A stretch of 64,000 bases of DNA from Prunella strophiata (GCA_036583965.1 JAZBQD010000034.1:3893889-3957888), one strand, 5' to 3'. Positions 34,108 through 47,649 are shown, numbered from the stretch's first letter. Made by a program: numbers and translations. Notes: generated from the sequence alone by a model not told the origin.

Positions 34108-34247
34108 GGTCATTTCCTTTCCTTTCAAATACAAAAAATAAAACTTTTTTCCTCCAATTAAATTACTTTCCTGGCCTAAATATTGAAATTAGGGAGAGAG
34201 CTCCTCAGATATTGGGGCTTGGGCAATTTGACAGGAAGCTTTTGAGT
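34108..34247 (+). repeat. Local direct duplication, copy A
   Basis: About 110 well-conserved bases, from AAACTTTTTTCCTCCAATTA to GGAAGCTTTTGAG, recur at 36592-36720 in the same orientation with only a handful of differences. Weaker similarity extends leftwards through an ATTTCCTTTC stretch. I do not recognise the sequence as a known repeat family. Confidence 0.85.
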
Positions 34248-34935
34248 TTGCATAGAAGCCCTCGAGAAACAGTCACCGGCCTGGGAAGTGACTGGGCTTG
34301 AAATTCATCTTTTTTTCCCCTTTTTTTTGTGGGGGTCTTCACTGCATTTCTCTCCCTGGCTGAGGCCTGCATTGTCTGTGGCAGCTGTGCTTGCCCCCAG
34401 AGAGCTGTTGGGGCACACAGAGCCCTCGAGGGGCAGTGCCCTGACCACGGGCTGTGTCCCTGAGGCTGAGATTTCCCTCTGCTTGGAAAATCCCCTTCCA
34501 CAGGGCTGTTTTCTGCATGTTTTGAGCTCCAGCGTGGGGAAGGCAACTCAGAACATGACCTGGATCACCCTGGGACATACCTGGCCACAGTACCCTGGAG
34601 TTTTGCACTGTGACTAGTTTTCATCCAATATTTGAGCGATCACATTTCTCTCCTGTGGAGTTAAAAATGTCTGTGCTGTAAGCTGGAGAATAATTAGACT
34701 GAATGCATGCCTGTAATTGATCTTTTTGCTGGTTATTATACTAAAGACCTGCCAGGAAATTTGCTTCCCTTCCCTCATCCCTTTCCTTCTCCCCTCAAAA
34801 TGTGCTCAGAAACTCCAGAACAGAATCCTTCTGCTGGGAAAGCCTCAGCACGTGAATCGAGGCTCGTGGCTGTGGCTCCTTCTTTGACCTGAGGAGGATT
34901 TTTTCAAGGGCACCAACACAATGTGTGTATTATTC

Positions 34936-35152
34936 CCTCCAGCTCATGGCTTCTTCAGCCTGGGGTAATGTATGGGCAGGTTTGGAAAGAGCTGCCCAGG
35001 AGGTTTGGAGTGCCCATCCCTGGTGGTGCCCAGGGAAGGGCTGGAGGTGGCACTCAGAGCTCTGGGCTGGGGACAAGGTGGGGATGTGGCACAGCCTGGA
35101 CTTGATGACCTTGGAGGTCTTCTCCACTTTAAACTATTCTGTGATTTTGATG
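34936..35152 (+). mobile_element. CR1-type fragment, + orientation, inverted partner of 36738-36955
   Basis: It reads TTCTTCAGCCTGGGGTAATG, then GGCAGGTTTGGAAAGAGCTG, and ends in CTATTCTGTGATTTT, a CR1-type terminus. It matches the reverse complement of 36738-36955 over essentially its whole length. Confidence 0.75.
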
Positions 35153-36591
35153 GCATCCTTTCACCAGTGTTACATGTACCAAGGAGTTATTGTTGGAAGA
35201 TGGAGTAAATCTGCTTTTGCAGGGAAACTTCACCGTAATGGTTTCTTACACAGCAGTCTTAGATATCATCTCTCTTCTTGGCTCTAGTTTGAGGTGAAAA
35301 AGAAATCAGAGGGTGCCTTGGCAGTGGGATTGAAGCAGCAGCACAGGTGATCTTGGAGTTAATTTACTTATTCCACAAAACCCTATTCCCAGCTTAATTT
35401 TATCTCTTCCTCTGATCTGTTGTCTCTGTCCACGTAATGCTGTTTTGCAATAGCAGTTGCATTTCTGGCAACTTCTGGGCTGGTTTTGCCTCCTTGGGGT
35501 GACAGGAGCTGCCTCCACACAGCCACAGCTGCCCCTGCTCGTGGTGCAGTGCTGAGGGGGAGTCTGGGTTGGAACATATGGACGTGTCTGCTGAGCTTCT
35601 TGAGAGGCTGGAGAAAGCCTAAGGAGAGATCCAGCATTCTGTATCTTAGGAAATCAAAATAGCAGAGGCTTTCAGGAGAATGAAGGCTGATGATAGGAGC
35701 CACCTTCTTTTCCAGCTGCCTCTTATAAATGTCAAGTAAAATGCTTATTTTACACACTATGGGTGTGAGGGAGTTTGCCTTTAAAACGTGTGTGAAAACT
35801 TTCTTTTTATATTGTAATTCAGGACTGAATTTAAAAGTCTGGTTTTGAAATCAATAATACTTAGTGGAAACTGGTTTTGAGTATTTTGAATAGTTTTCTT
35901 CATTATTAATTTCCATTTGAGCACTTTGAAGTCTATCAAGTCCATTTCCCGTCTCCATGATCACATTGAGATTACTTGGTGGTTTCTCTGATCTTCTCAA
36001 GGCCTTGCTTTCTGTAAATGACAGTCCCTGTGGTATTTATAAAACTGTTTTTTACTTGGTGGTGTTATTAAAAAATGCCAAGCAGAAAAAGTGAATCTGG
36101 GAGGAATGAATTTGGTTATTTCTGACTTTGCAGCACTCCTGGGTGGCTCTTGCTGGGGGAAGGAGGAGGCTGGTGCTGAGCAGGGGAGCAGTAACTGTGG
36201 GTTTATTCTGTCCTGGGAGCACATTCCTGGCTGCAGTTAAGGCTGTAACGAGTCCTCTGCCAGGCTGCCATGTGCAGTCCCTGCAGGGCTTCAGGCATCT
36301 GAACACGTTGCATTCCCATAATACACTGAATTTCTGGAAAATACCTGCCTGTACATGTGGGGCTGTGAGCACAGCCACAGGTGCTCCCCTCGGGGCTGGT
36401 CCTTAACCTCCTGCACCCTGGGGACAGTGGGCTGTGTCATGGAGCTGGGATTTGTCACCTGGTGTTAGCAGTGAGCCATGGAATTTGGTCCTTGCTTCAT
36501 CAAAGTCCATAAAAATTTTCAAGTTTTTCTTACAAAGCTTAAAAACACTACCAGGTCATGGTTTGAGGCTCAGGCTAATCGTGAGATTTAG

Positions 36592-36720
36592 TTGGTAATT
36601 TCCTTTCAGTGAAACTTTTTTCCTCCAATTAAATTGCTTTCCTGGCCTAAATATTAAAATTAGGGAAAGAGCTCCTCAGATATTGGGGCTTGGGCCATTT
36701 GGAAGGAAGCTTTTGAGGTC
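36592..36720 (+). repeat. Local direct duplication, copy B
   Basis: Partner of 34108-34247. The matching core, from AAACTTTTTTCCTCCAATTA to GGAAGCTTTTGAGG, starts near 36612. A CR1-type fragment in reverse orientation follows about 18 bp after it. Confidence 0.85.
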
Positions 36721-36737
36721 TTTGAGAAAAGGTCATG

Positions 36738-36955
36738 AAGATCACAGAATCCCAGAATCTGAGGTGAGAAAAGACCCCCAACACCATCGAGTCCCAGCTC
36801 TGCCCAATCCCCACCTTGTCCCCAGGCCAGAGCACCAAGTGCCACCTCCAGCCCTTCCCTGGGCACCTCCAGGGATGGGCACCCCAAACCTCCCTGGGCA
36901 GCTCTTTCCAAACCTGCCCATACCTTATCCCAGGCTGAAGAATCCAGGAGCTGGG
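36738..36955 (-). mobile_element. CR1-type fragment, reverse orientation
   Basis: It begins ATCACAGAATCCCAGAATCT and runs through CCCAATCCCCACCTTGTCCC to CAGGCTGAAGAATCCAGGAG. It is the inverted partner of 34936-35152. Confidence 0.8.
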
Positions 36956-38149
36956 AGCAATAATGTTTTCTTTTGTTTTCCTTTGTGCAGCAGAGCACAT
37001 TTCTTTAAGCCCATTTTCTCTCCCTGGTTGAAATCAGAAGTGCTGCTTTGTTCTTTAGCTCTTCTGCACAGACATTTCTCAGGCCAGAACAGATTTTCTG
37101 AGAAAAGACAGATTCTCTTAATTGTCAGCCTTTAAGTGAAGCTGAAGGAGAAGTGCCAGATGCTGCAGGATTTGTGATGGAAGTTGCAAGAATAAGCAGT
37201 CCAAGGAAACACTCATCATTGTCTCCTTGGAAAAGCTGACCTGCTTATCTCCAACTGAGGTGAGGAGCTGCCCAATTTTGCCTGGATCTGGTATTTCCTT
37301 ATGGATTGTTGCAGGGGAAATGGGCTCAACTCGTGACTTTTCCAAGCTTTCTGAAGCACCACAGCTTCTGGAATACTGAGAAGTAGCAGCAGTAATGGAA
37401 GTTGGTGGGTCTGCTCTTGTGTTATCATTTACTGTATTTCTCTCGTGGTGCTTCCTGGGCTTTTCTCCCAGAACCAGCTGTAGGTTCCACATGCAGAGCA
37501 GGGTAAGAGAAGGATCTGTGTTACAGGTAGGAGAAGCTGTAGATAATGATGGCGTGTTCAGCATCATGAATAAGAAAATACAAATTTTAAGACATTCCTT
37601 CCTGTCACTTTGATGATAATTTATATTCAGGCGTTGGTTAATCTCATCTAAATTCAGACGTGCTGAGGACTCAAATTTAAGAGCATAATTATCCATAGTT
37701 CAGTTTTCTCCATGAGGCAGTGGGGAGGAGAAACAGGCTTGGATTGTTCTTGGCTGTTCAGTGTTTCTCTATTGGCAGGTAAGTGTTTGTTATAGCCTTC
37801 TTCTAAAATTAGTACCTCTTTTGGTTCCTGAAGTGAGATTAAATTAATTTGGGGGGTAAAAATGAGCCTAGGTTTTTTTAATATTTTGTTCTTAGGATGT
37901 GTCATTTTCTGTGGTGGTGGTTTATTTGTTGATAGTCTCAATTATACTTTACAGATTGGATGTTGACACACTGAAATGTTATGACTGTATCCATCCTGCC
38001 TGATCCAGATGTTGTCTTAACTTTTAACCTGGTTTGTCTCTCAGCCAGATCCTTTATTACCTTGCCAGGACTAGATTGGATAGTGGAAGCTTCCCTAGGC
38101 AGGGTGGAAAGGAAAAGCCCTTTGTGTGGTGGGGTGACTCCACAAAAAC

Positions 38150-38290
38150 CAGGAGCTCCTTTTCTCCTGGGAATCAGTGGGGATGGCTCCATAGAAGCAG
38201 AGGGCTCCTGTTCTCCTGGAATCAGTGGGGATGGCTCCATGAGAGCAGAGGGCTCCTGTTCTCCTGGAATCAGTGGGGTGGCTCCATAGC
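38150..38290. repeat. 48-bp repeat, three copies
   Basis: GGCTCCTGTTCTCCTGGAAT followed by CAGTGGGGATGGCTCCAT and a variable AGAGCAGA tail occurs three times. The first copy is diverged and the last is truncated by two bases in GGGGATGG. Confidence 0.85.
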
Positions 38291-41200
38291 ACTGAGAGCT
38301 TTCTCTCCAGGAAGGACCAGCCCAGCAGATCCCATCTGACACCCCACTGGTCCTGCTGGCAGCCCTGCACCTGCAGCCACAGACCTGTGCCAGGTGAATC
38401 CCTGGCCAAACAAGGCTTTATCTGCAGGTTCAAGCAGAGCCCTCTCCTCACAAAGAGTTAAGTGTGCAGTCAGAGCTGGGTTTGTTCCTGTTGCAAACGT
38501 GTTTGTCAGCGTGACCTTTGTTTAATGTTTCTCAGACAGACCACGTAAGTGACATAAGAGCAGTTGGACGTTGTCGGACAGATTTTAGTCTGGAAATACA
38601 GCGAGGCTTTGGTCATACATGTGTTTATGGCACCTTGAAAATACTCCTGGGCTAGCTGCACCTTCTGGGGCTGTTGGGAGCCTGGGTGGGAGCGCTGTGC
38701 TGGGGAGCCTGGCTGGTCCCAGCTCTGCTCTCAGAGCCCTGGCTGTGCTGACGTGTCTGGAGTCCCACGTGCTGCTTCGCCCTGAACCACTGTTAAACAC
38801 AAGGAAAGATTAACCACTTTGCTGTTTCCTAAAGGTGGTTTGTTTTGGGGTTATTTCTCCAAAACCCCACGAATCTGAGAGAAGCTTTTCAAGGGTAAAA
38901 AGCTGTTTTTCTGAGGGGACCTCATCCCAGCATTGGAGTTTGCTGAGACACTGGATCGGTGTCTCTCAAAAGATGCAGTAGCAGTTGAAGTTATTGTACT
39001 GTTAAAGCAATACAGAAATGCTTGTTGAAACCAGGATGTTGTGTTTTTGATAAAAGCACCCCCATGTGCTTTTCATTTGAAAACTTAAGGCTTTGTGAAT
39101 GTCAGCATCCCCTGTTATTTGGAGTTAAAAGCTTGTTTGGTGTGTGTGATTGCACCTGTATGGGGTCTGCACCCTGGGAGTTTCAATGCTGCTTGGTTTG
39201 TTTCTCTGGTACTTGCTGCTGAAAAAGCTGATTGTAAAGCTGAGACTGAGGTAAATGGAGTTGTACCCCTTTGAAGGTCTTCTCAGTAATGTCTGATTGA
39301 AATGGATCTTTTTTCCTCCTTTGCTTTATGTTAATATTTTTTAAAGGTGATATTGTTGGATTGACTGATTATCTGATGGGTTGGAGGAATTGGCTGATGA
39401 ACTTTCATTTTTCCCTACCCTATCCTGCATCTAGCTTTGTCAGATTTTAGTCTCTGATACACTCTTTTCAGGTGCCCATAGCTTTGAAACCTTTCCTGGC
39501 TGCAGCTCAAAAAGCATTTTTTGATATTTTTATATTGTTTGATTTCATCAATAATGTGGGAAACGGATTGCCATACCGGTTCTCTCACCTCCTGTGTAAT
39601 TATGCTTATGTAAGGAGATAAGGACTTAGGGACTAATACATAGTCTTAAAACTGAATTAAACACCTGTTTTCTTCAGGTGCTGAGTAGAGTGAGCTCACC
39701 TCCCAAACCCAGCATGCAGTGAATTCTGCCTTTCCCACATTTCAGCAGCAAACACCCAGTAATTTTTCCATAAGGAATACTGCAGCTCTCTTACTGGAAC
39801 AGTCTTTAGATGACTTCAAAGCCTGTTGCAGCTGTGAATGCAACATATACTCCATTGAGTAAATCTTGAGTAATGACCGTAGTTAAAACAGTTTGATCTG
39901 AGCTGTTGTGACATGTTCTAATTCAGGAAAAGAAAAGAGTTTCCCAGCAGGAAAGTTTTTAATACTTTTCAGAAGGAATGTTGGGCTTGCTGCTGTTGGA
40001 CACTTGCAGTGAGTTCAGCCCCGAGGACGCAGGAGAGGGATGGTGTGGAGGACCCGGGGTCTGTCTGTCTGTCTGTCCCTGTCGTGGTGGCTGTGTGAGA
40101 GAGGTAAACAGCCCATTAATGAAGTTTACAGATGGAGTTTAATTGGGAGGGGTTCCCAGTGCTGCTCAGGAAGAGAAAATACACAAAGAGGCAGAGAGGA
40201 ACAATGTGGCCAGGAAACAGTGCGAGGTTCAGCGAGGAAGGAATAGAGCTTCCTTCAGCTGACAGGGAGGGGAGAGGACAGAGGAAAGTGCACAAAATAA
40301 TACCAGAAGCCCAGGAGAGGGAGAGAAGGCAAGAGCTAAAAGTATCATGGGGGAAAAGAAAGCACCCCACAAAGGAGCCCAAAGCCCCAAGGTGAGAATT
40401 GCCTGTAAAGGCCGGGCGTGGGCATCAGGAGGGATGTGGTGAAACATCTTTATAGTCTGGAGTGTGGGACATGGTTGCCAAGTGGAAATAAAAGCAGGTA
40501 ATAACCTACTGTGTGTGCATGTTATAGCAGAAATTGTATCTGTAATTGCTTAACAGTGTTGACAAAAGTAATTACAGCACTCTACTGGATAATTCAATAA
40601 AGTTGACTTAAAAAGTGCCTTGGAAATTACATACAATATACACGTCATACAGGTCTGGGATGCTACTCTTTACTTGGCCTTCTGAGACTATTACACAAGT
40701 TTCTGTGGCTGATTTTGTGTCAATAAACAAACTTAGGACGTGCTTTTCTTCCTGTTCATGCAGGGAAGAGTGGTTTCATATTTGTTCTTTGCATCCACTG
40801 TGTCAGGGGCCAGTTAAAGTGAAATTGTGTTCTGAAGGGTGGTACAAGTGATTGTAAGAGTCTGGGAAATGGTTTTTAAACAGATTCACTCAGTTTTAAG
40901 CTCTGTTATGTAGGCACACAGATCTGGATATGAAAGATAAAATGCACCAAGAACTAGGTGTGAAACAGGAAAGAAAAGCTTTTGTAGGGTTTGGGGGGAG
41001 GCCTCGGCCTCTCCCTCGGGGCCCTGAGCCATCACCGTGCTCGTCCGTCAGCAGCTGATTTTTAAGTCGCCAGGAATTTTGAATTTGCTCCTTGTCTTTG
41101 CTGCAAGAATTCCTGTTCCCTCTGTAAGATGGTAAAAAAGAATCTCTACCCTTTCAAGTGACGTTAGTGCTCATGACTAAATGGGGAACGCAATCCACAC

Positions 41201-42896
41201 GAGCTGGCGCTGCACCTCGGCTCGGCCCGTGGCGCTGACAGCAGCTTGCAGTCGTCATCCCTGTGACTAAGATCTCAAAAGCATCACAAGTATTTTTGTC
41301 TTCCAGCAAAGTACCCAGGATATGATGTTTTCATTGGGTTTTGTTTGTTTTTCATGCTCTTGGAAGCCGTCACAAAAGCTGATTCCGTCCTGGCAGGTTT
41401 ATTGTAGCAAAGCCCAGTCTCCCTTCCCACTGCACTTCCCATTAAAGCCAGCTCAGGCTCCTCCTCAGCTATTTCTTTAGCTGATGATGAAAATGAGTGG
41501 ATATAACAATGAATTTCCCTCTCAGGGGATGAAAACATACTGAATACGTACCTGAAACTGGAGTGGAAACACAGTGAGTTTAGTAAACAGTTTGAAAACA
41601 ATAGGAATGAACCTTCAGTATGAATTCCTGTTGGTAAATGCAGATTGTCTGTGAAACAAGTTCATTTCATGTCACATCCACATGGAAACACACCACTACA
41701 GTTCATGGGCTTCTCTTCTGCCAAACAGAAGGGTATCTTCAGTACTGAAGCAGTAACTTCTATTTTCATTTTCAATTGTAAGTTGAGCATTGGTTGAAGC
41801 AAGTGATTGGTGTGCCCGTTACCTATCCAAAATTTCAGGAATATTCTGCTGTTAAAAATACAGTTCTCAGTCACCGGTTGATTTATTTTGGGGGAAAAAG
41901 TTTGCTTTCCTTCCTACAGGTATTAGGACTATAACAGACATGTTTTAAACTACGAGGTGGATTTTGTTTTTTTAGTAGTTTTTGCTAAAAGCTAATGTCA
42001 TTTAAGGAGAGTATTCTTCTTGCTTACATGCCTTGTTTAAACTCTGTTTTGGCCGCTTTCTTTTTGGTCCACTGGTGTTTTGTGAGCTTCTGGACTCCTG
42101 TTCAAAGTTTAAAGAACAATAACCAGTCAAATGTAAAATAATGTCAATTGAACCAACTGATGACTCAACAGTCAACCAAGTCATGCTGGCCCTGCACCAA
42201 ATGGACCGAGGCCAAAACCTAAAGTTGGCACTGGTCCCCATCCCTCTTCTCCATAGATTTGCACTGAAGCAGAGCCCAGAGTGCAGCACGTTGGTTAATA
42301 TTCCATAGTGAAGTGCTGCACGTGTAGATGTGTGCCTCCATTGAGGGAGCTGTGCTGGGGGAGACCCAGTGTCTGCAGGGCTCCCTCCAGAGGGACAGGG
42401 AAACTGGGAAACAGGGAAATGGGGCTTGTGGAATTCAGGAATTCAGCAGCCTCAGTGCTTCATATCACTTCCCTTCTGAACAGAGCTTCCTGGAAGGGCT
42501 GGAGAAGGAATGAAAGAAAAAACATTCCTTTCTGCTTCTCTTGCCCTCTCTTCAGCTTTCCCTTCTCCTCTTCTTCTTCCTGCTCAGAGTTAAGGTGTTA
42601 TTTCTGCTCTGTTATTGGTGTTTTGAGTTACAATACTTTTAGTTTCTTTCTTTATGTTTCTTCTGTTTGTTGTTGTTGCAAAGCAGGAATTAGCTCTGCA
42701 GTGCAGCTAAAAGCATCAGCTGGTGAATAAGTCTGTATGTCCACATTGATACAACTCCAGGTCCAGACCACTGTTGGATGTTCCACTGGTAGCAGGAGAG
42801 TCTTGTTTTTTCAGAATAGAAGAAATGAGCTCCCTAATTACAGCTCTAAATGTATTTATGTCTTGATGGTTATTTGACTGTGGAAGGACTATACTG

Positions 42897-43253
42897 TAGC
42901 TTGGAGGCTTTTCAGCCTGGAGGAGAGAAGGCTCCAAGGGACCCTGAAACCCCTTCCAGTGCCTAAAGGGGCTCCAAGAGAGCCAGAGAGGGACTTTGGA
43001 CAAGGAGTGACAGGACAAGGGGGAATGGCTTCCCACTGCCAGGGAGCAGGGCTGGATGGGATATTGAGGGTAGGGAGACCCTGGCACAGGTACCCAGAGC
43101 AGCTGTGGCTGCCCCTGGATCCCTGGCAGTGCCCAAGGCCAGGCTGGACAGAGCTTGGAGCACCCTGGGATAGCAGAAGGTGTCCCTGCCCATGGCAGGG
43201 GGTCTTTAAGATCCTTTCCAATCCTGACCATTCTGGGGTTCTATGATTCTTCT
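42897..43253 (+). mobile_element. CR1-type LINE 3' fragment, + orientation
   Basis: This is the longest + oriented copy in the window. It has TTTTCAGCCTGGAGGAGAGA, AGGGGCTCCAAGAGAGCCAG, GACAAGGGGGAATGGCTTCC, CTGGATCCCTGGCAGTGCCC and the terminus GGGGTTCTATGATTCTTCTG. It is a 5'-truncated, non-coding tail. Confidence 0.9.
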
Positions 43254-43774
43254 GCAGTTTACTTTAATCTTTTACTGCCTTTCTTTCTGTATCATTAATA
43301 TTTTTCCATGTATGTTAGAATCAGCTTTCCAGATGTCTCTCTCCTTTCCTAGCAGCATCATTTTGGCAGCCTGCACACAGTCCTGTGATTGACACGAGCA
43401 CTGGACACAGCTCATGCTGAGGTCATTAATGGAACAAGTCCTGTTTAATATTTTAAGTTCAGTTCCTCTGGTACAACAGTAATGTGTGCTGGAATAAGGG
43501 GTCAGATCCGATCTATGCTGACTGGGGAGGTAGAGCCAAAATGCTGTGGCTGCTCTGAGCTCATGAATCTCTTGTGATCACCACAGAATGTCTCAGTGCA
43601 GTTCTGCTGCTGTTGAATTCCAAGTGCTGGCCCATGGAACTGGTGTGTTAAAGGGTCAATGTTAAGACAATACATTTTTGGGCAGTTGGTTTGGCTCTTG
43701 GTTAGTTTGCAAGGTTAGAAAACTAAAAACCTGCTTCCAAGAAAGGTAAAGCAGCTCTAAGGCTGCTGAGGTCT

Positions 43775-44135
43775 GAAACAGAACCCCAGAATCCACAGAA
43801 GTTGGAAAAGACTTTTAATGTTATCGAGTCCAAGCTGTGCCCCATCCCCACCTTGTCCCCAGCCCAGAGCACTCAGTGCCACCTCCAGCCCTTCTTGGAC
43901 ATCTCCAGGGATGGGCACTCCAGACCTCCCTGGGCAGTTCCAGTGCCTGAGCACCCTTTCCATGGGGAAATTCCTGCTGTGCCCACCCTGAGCCTGCCCT
44001 GGCCCAGCCTGAGGCCGTTCCCTCTCATCCTGTCCCTGTTCCCTGGGAGCAGATGCCAAATCCCACCTGGCTGTCCCCTCCTGTCAGGAGCTGTGCAGAG
44101 CCACAAGGTCCCCCTGAGCCTCCTTTTCTCCATTT
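43775..44135 (-). mobile_element. CR1-type LINE 3' fragment, reverse orientation
   Basis: It begins near CAGAACCCCAGAATCCACAG and includes GTTGGAAAAGACTTTTAATG, CCCTTTCCATGGGGAAATTC and GCCGTTCCCTCTCATCCTGT, ending near CTCCTTTTCTCCATTTCTTG. Together with 42897-43253 it forms a head-on pair of different subfamilies 0.5 kb apart. Confidence 0.85.
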
Positions 44136-46586
44136 CTTGGGATGCACTGAAAATTAAAAAAGGAATCGAATTCTACTCAGACTTCTGTACTTTGTTGTAG
44201 AGTGCATTATTTTGTAGCTGTCCTGGTCCTGGCTCACCTCAGTCTGTGAGCATGGAGCATGTCCCTGTGCCTTCAGGTTTGAGATGATCCACAGGCTGTA
44301 AATATAGGTAGATCAAAATGGCTGTTTTGTCATCCAGCAAAGCTTAAACAATTGGTATGGCCCAGGATAATTTGATTCCATATTTTTATGTAAAGTTTGT
44401 ATCTAAGTATAGAGGTACTGGCTTCTGTCTGGGTCTCTTTTTTTGCTGCTTCTTAATTTAGGGAAGGAAGGGTGCACAATGGAATTTAAAAAGCAGCACA
44501 AAGCTTTGGAAAAGTATGCCTAAATTGATTCATATAGAAATGAATTCTACCCTTGAAGGTAAGACTTTTTGGCTGCTTTACTGGAGCACTGTAATAAATA
44601 TAAAAGTTTAGAACATATAATTTAATTATCATATTCTGGCCATAAATGCTTTAGGTCTGTAGTACATTTGAAATCCCAAGAGCTCTGGCTGAGGTTGCAG
44701 CTGCAACATCAATTACCATTTCTCCATTCCAAGAAAGCTTTGCCTGTGCCCTTGAAGCCTTTAGGTCCTGGAGGGGCTCCAGCGGCGCGCGGCCGCTCCG
44801 GCGGCGCTCCCGGTGATGCCAAGATGGGAGCGGGCGCCATTTCCCAGCAGGGCCAGGGCTGGCCTTGGGGCCGGGGCCTCTGGAGCTGCCAGCAGCTCCT
44901 GGGTGCTTCCAGGGAGCTCGGAGTGCCCTGGGCAGGGGCTGCTCAGGGTTTGGGGGCAGCTGTGGTGCAGGCTCGGGGCGGGCTGGCTGTGCAGAGCCCA
45001 GGCTGGCAGAGCGGCTCTGCTCCCCGTGTCGTGTTGGCATCTGCAGATTCCTGTTCTGCTTCCGTGCTGTTGGCATTTGCCAGCAGTGTTTGTCTGACTG
45101 TACAGACCCACGAGTCCTGCAGCCAGCTTTAGTCGTGTGAAGGGATGGCAAGAGGTGTGTTCTGCGGGTGGGGGTGATCCCGAGGCTTTGCTGCTTGAGG
45201 TATCTCTCATATTTTAAATTTTTCTGTTAGAACCCTGGCAGTCCCCTAGCAGTATTTTCTGTGACGGGGTCGGGAGGAGAGACAGTTCCTGCCCTCTGAC
45301 TGCACACCAGGAGCTGCTCTGCCGTGAGTTTCTGGCTCTGGCAGTGAAGGAAATTCGGCCTTGGCCCTCTGGAATGACACTTCCCTCTCAGTGGCATTAT
45401 CTTGGCCGTGTCACAGACATGTGGCACGAAACGAGACCGTTAGTTCAAAATCTGATTTCCTGGCTTATCAGGGGATTTTTAATACAGTGTTTATCTGGGT
45501 GTGCGATAAAGGAAACCGTGTTAATCGTCCTGGTTCTCAGAGCAGCTGGAAACCAGAAATGCTGGGGGCTTTTGTTTACAGGCTCTGGTCAAGTACTCCA
45601 GAGTAGATTTTTCATTTGTTATGGCATCATTGAGGACATGCTTGTTGTCAAGACCAGCACTCCTACCAAAACCATCCAGGCCTCCATTTTAAACAGAAAA
45701 TAGGAAAGAGAACTGAAGAATGGATGGGTCTGTAAGAAAGTTGTGTGGAGGGAGGAATCGTGGCTTTATGAGCAGTCAGCACCCCAGGACACCTTGGCTT
45801 GGGGTCTGTCACCATGGCAGTTTGTGCCTCTGCAGTGGCTCTGTGCCCCCTCTGTGGCACCCAGCCAGCCAGGGCTGGCTCTGTGTCTGCAGAGTTCAGG
45901 CAGCCTGGGAGGAAAACCTGGGTTGTTACCAATTTTCAGTCTCTTCAGAATGAAGTGAAAACATTTCAAGAGACAGAAGAAGCCAGTGGTTCAGGTTCTC
46001 AGCAAAATGCCTTTCTGGAATCATTTCCAATTGGCAAACACAGTTCTATTTTAATAGTCATGACAAGTCTAGTGTCAACAGCCTTGGATTGAAATTTCTT
46101 CCTGCTTGAACTCAGAACTACTTCCCTGCCTAAGAGGATATAAAAATAATTAATAGTTTCTCTAGTTAATGAAGAAATAAATAAACAATTCAAAAAATGT
46201 AATCAGGCAGTGTCCACAGCCTAGTGTTTACATTGTTCTCATTGCTGGAAGATAAGGAGGAGGCCCAGATGGCAATGACATTGAAAATGGTTTCTTTACT
46301 CTTAGTTTGGTGATACCACTTACACCAATAAGTAACTGGCTTTTAGGAATCCATTCTCAGTAGTTGGCTCAGTTGAGCTGCAGAGCCAGGGTGTGTGGTG
46401 GGCCAGGTTTTGGTGTCTGGGGGTGTCAGGAGTGACCTCCTGTTTAGGGCAGAATGTGATCCAGGCTGAGCATCCCTTTCACACACTGGTGACAAGGGGT
46501 GCAGCCTGTAGGATGGAAATGGTCAGTAATTTTGGTTCCTGAAAGTGTTCCCCTTGTCATTGTCTCACTAGAGTTGTTTTTTATAG

Positions 46587-46785
46587 GATCAGAGAATCAA
46601 GCAATGGTTTGGGTTGGGAGGGACCTTGAGGATCATCCCATGCCACCCCTGCCATGGCAGGGACACCTTCCACTGTGCCAGGCTGCTCCCAGCCCCAGTG
46701 TCCAGCCTGGCCTTGGGCACTGCCAGGGATCCAGGGGCAGCCACAGCTGCTCTGGGCACCCTGTGCCAGGGCCTGCCCACCCTAA
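46587..46785 (-). mobile_element. CR1-type LINE 3' fragment, reverse orientation
   Basis: It opens with GGATCAGAGAATCAAGCAAT and GGTTTGGGTTGGGAGGGACC, then shares the GACACCTTCCACTGTGCCAG and TTGGGCACTGCCAGGGATCC phrases of its subfamily. Confidence 0.88.
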
Positions 46786-47078
46786 ATCTGCTCTTGAAAG
46801 TTCAATTCTTGTGTGATTTTCATTTAATGATGCAAAGGAACAGGAGGGCAGTGTATTTTTAAATTATATCACAGTGTTAGTAGGTTCAGCACATGGGCTG
46901 TGCCCATGCTGTGCGTTGGGGATTTCTGTTCTTCACAAGAAAAAGAGGAGAGACCAGCAGGTGTTCTCCTCAGCAGTGCCCACCTGCCTGGGAGGAGCTC
47001 ATTTCTTCAGGGAGTGAATCCCTCCTCCCCTGCACCTGCTCCGTGCCCATGGCTGGTGGCAGGGCCAGAGCCCGCTGC

Positions 47079-47649
47079 TCCCTGTCTGTGTGTCCGTGTG
47101 TCCATATCCATGTCTGTGTGTCCGTGTCTGTGTGTCCGTGTCCGTGTCCTTGTGTCCCTGTCTGTGTGTCCCTGTCCGTGTGTCCGTGTCCATGTCCGTG
47201 TGTCCGTGTTTCCCTGTCCGTGTGTCCCTGCCTGTGTGTCCATGTCCATGTGTCCCTGTCTGTGCATCCCTGTGTGTCCCTGTCCGTGTGTCCATGTCCG
47301 TGTGTCCCTGTCTGTCTGTCCCTGTCCGTGTGTCCATATCTGTGTGTCCATGTCCGTGTCTGTGTCCCTGTCTGTGTGTCCCTGTGTCTCTGTGTGTCTC
47401 TGTCCATGTGTCCCTGTCCGTGTCTGTGTGTCCCTGCTGTCCCTGTCCGTGTGTCCCTGTCCCTGTCCGTGTGTCCCTGCTGTCCCGGTCCGTGTCCATG
47501 TGTCCCTGCTGTCCATGTCCGTGTATGTGTGTCCTGCTGTCCATGTCCATGTGTCCCTGCTGTCCCTGTCCGTGTCTGTGTCTGTGTGTCCCTGCTGTCC
47601 CTGCTGTCCGTGTCCGTGTGTCCTGCTGTCCAGGCTGTGTCTGTCCATC
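47079..47649. repeat. TGTCCN/TGTGTC short-period array
   Basis: About 570 bases of TGTCCG, TGTCCC, TGTCCA and TGTGTC hexamers are in irregular order, becoming CTGCTGTCC-rich on the right. The period is 6 with slips. All + frames and several minus frames stay open across it, giving C/V/S/P-rich or D/T/G/H-rich translations that are artefacts. Composition is related to, but not the same as, the CACAGA/CACAGG array in intron 5 read on the other strand. Confidence 0.93.

Noticed and set aside
40132..40395. 87-codon Lys/Arg/Glu-rich + frame
   Set aside because: Purine-rich intronic DNA with no stop in one frame; no splice sites or homology recognised.
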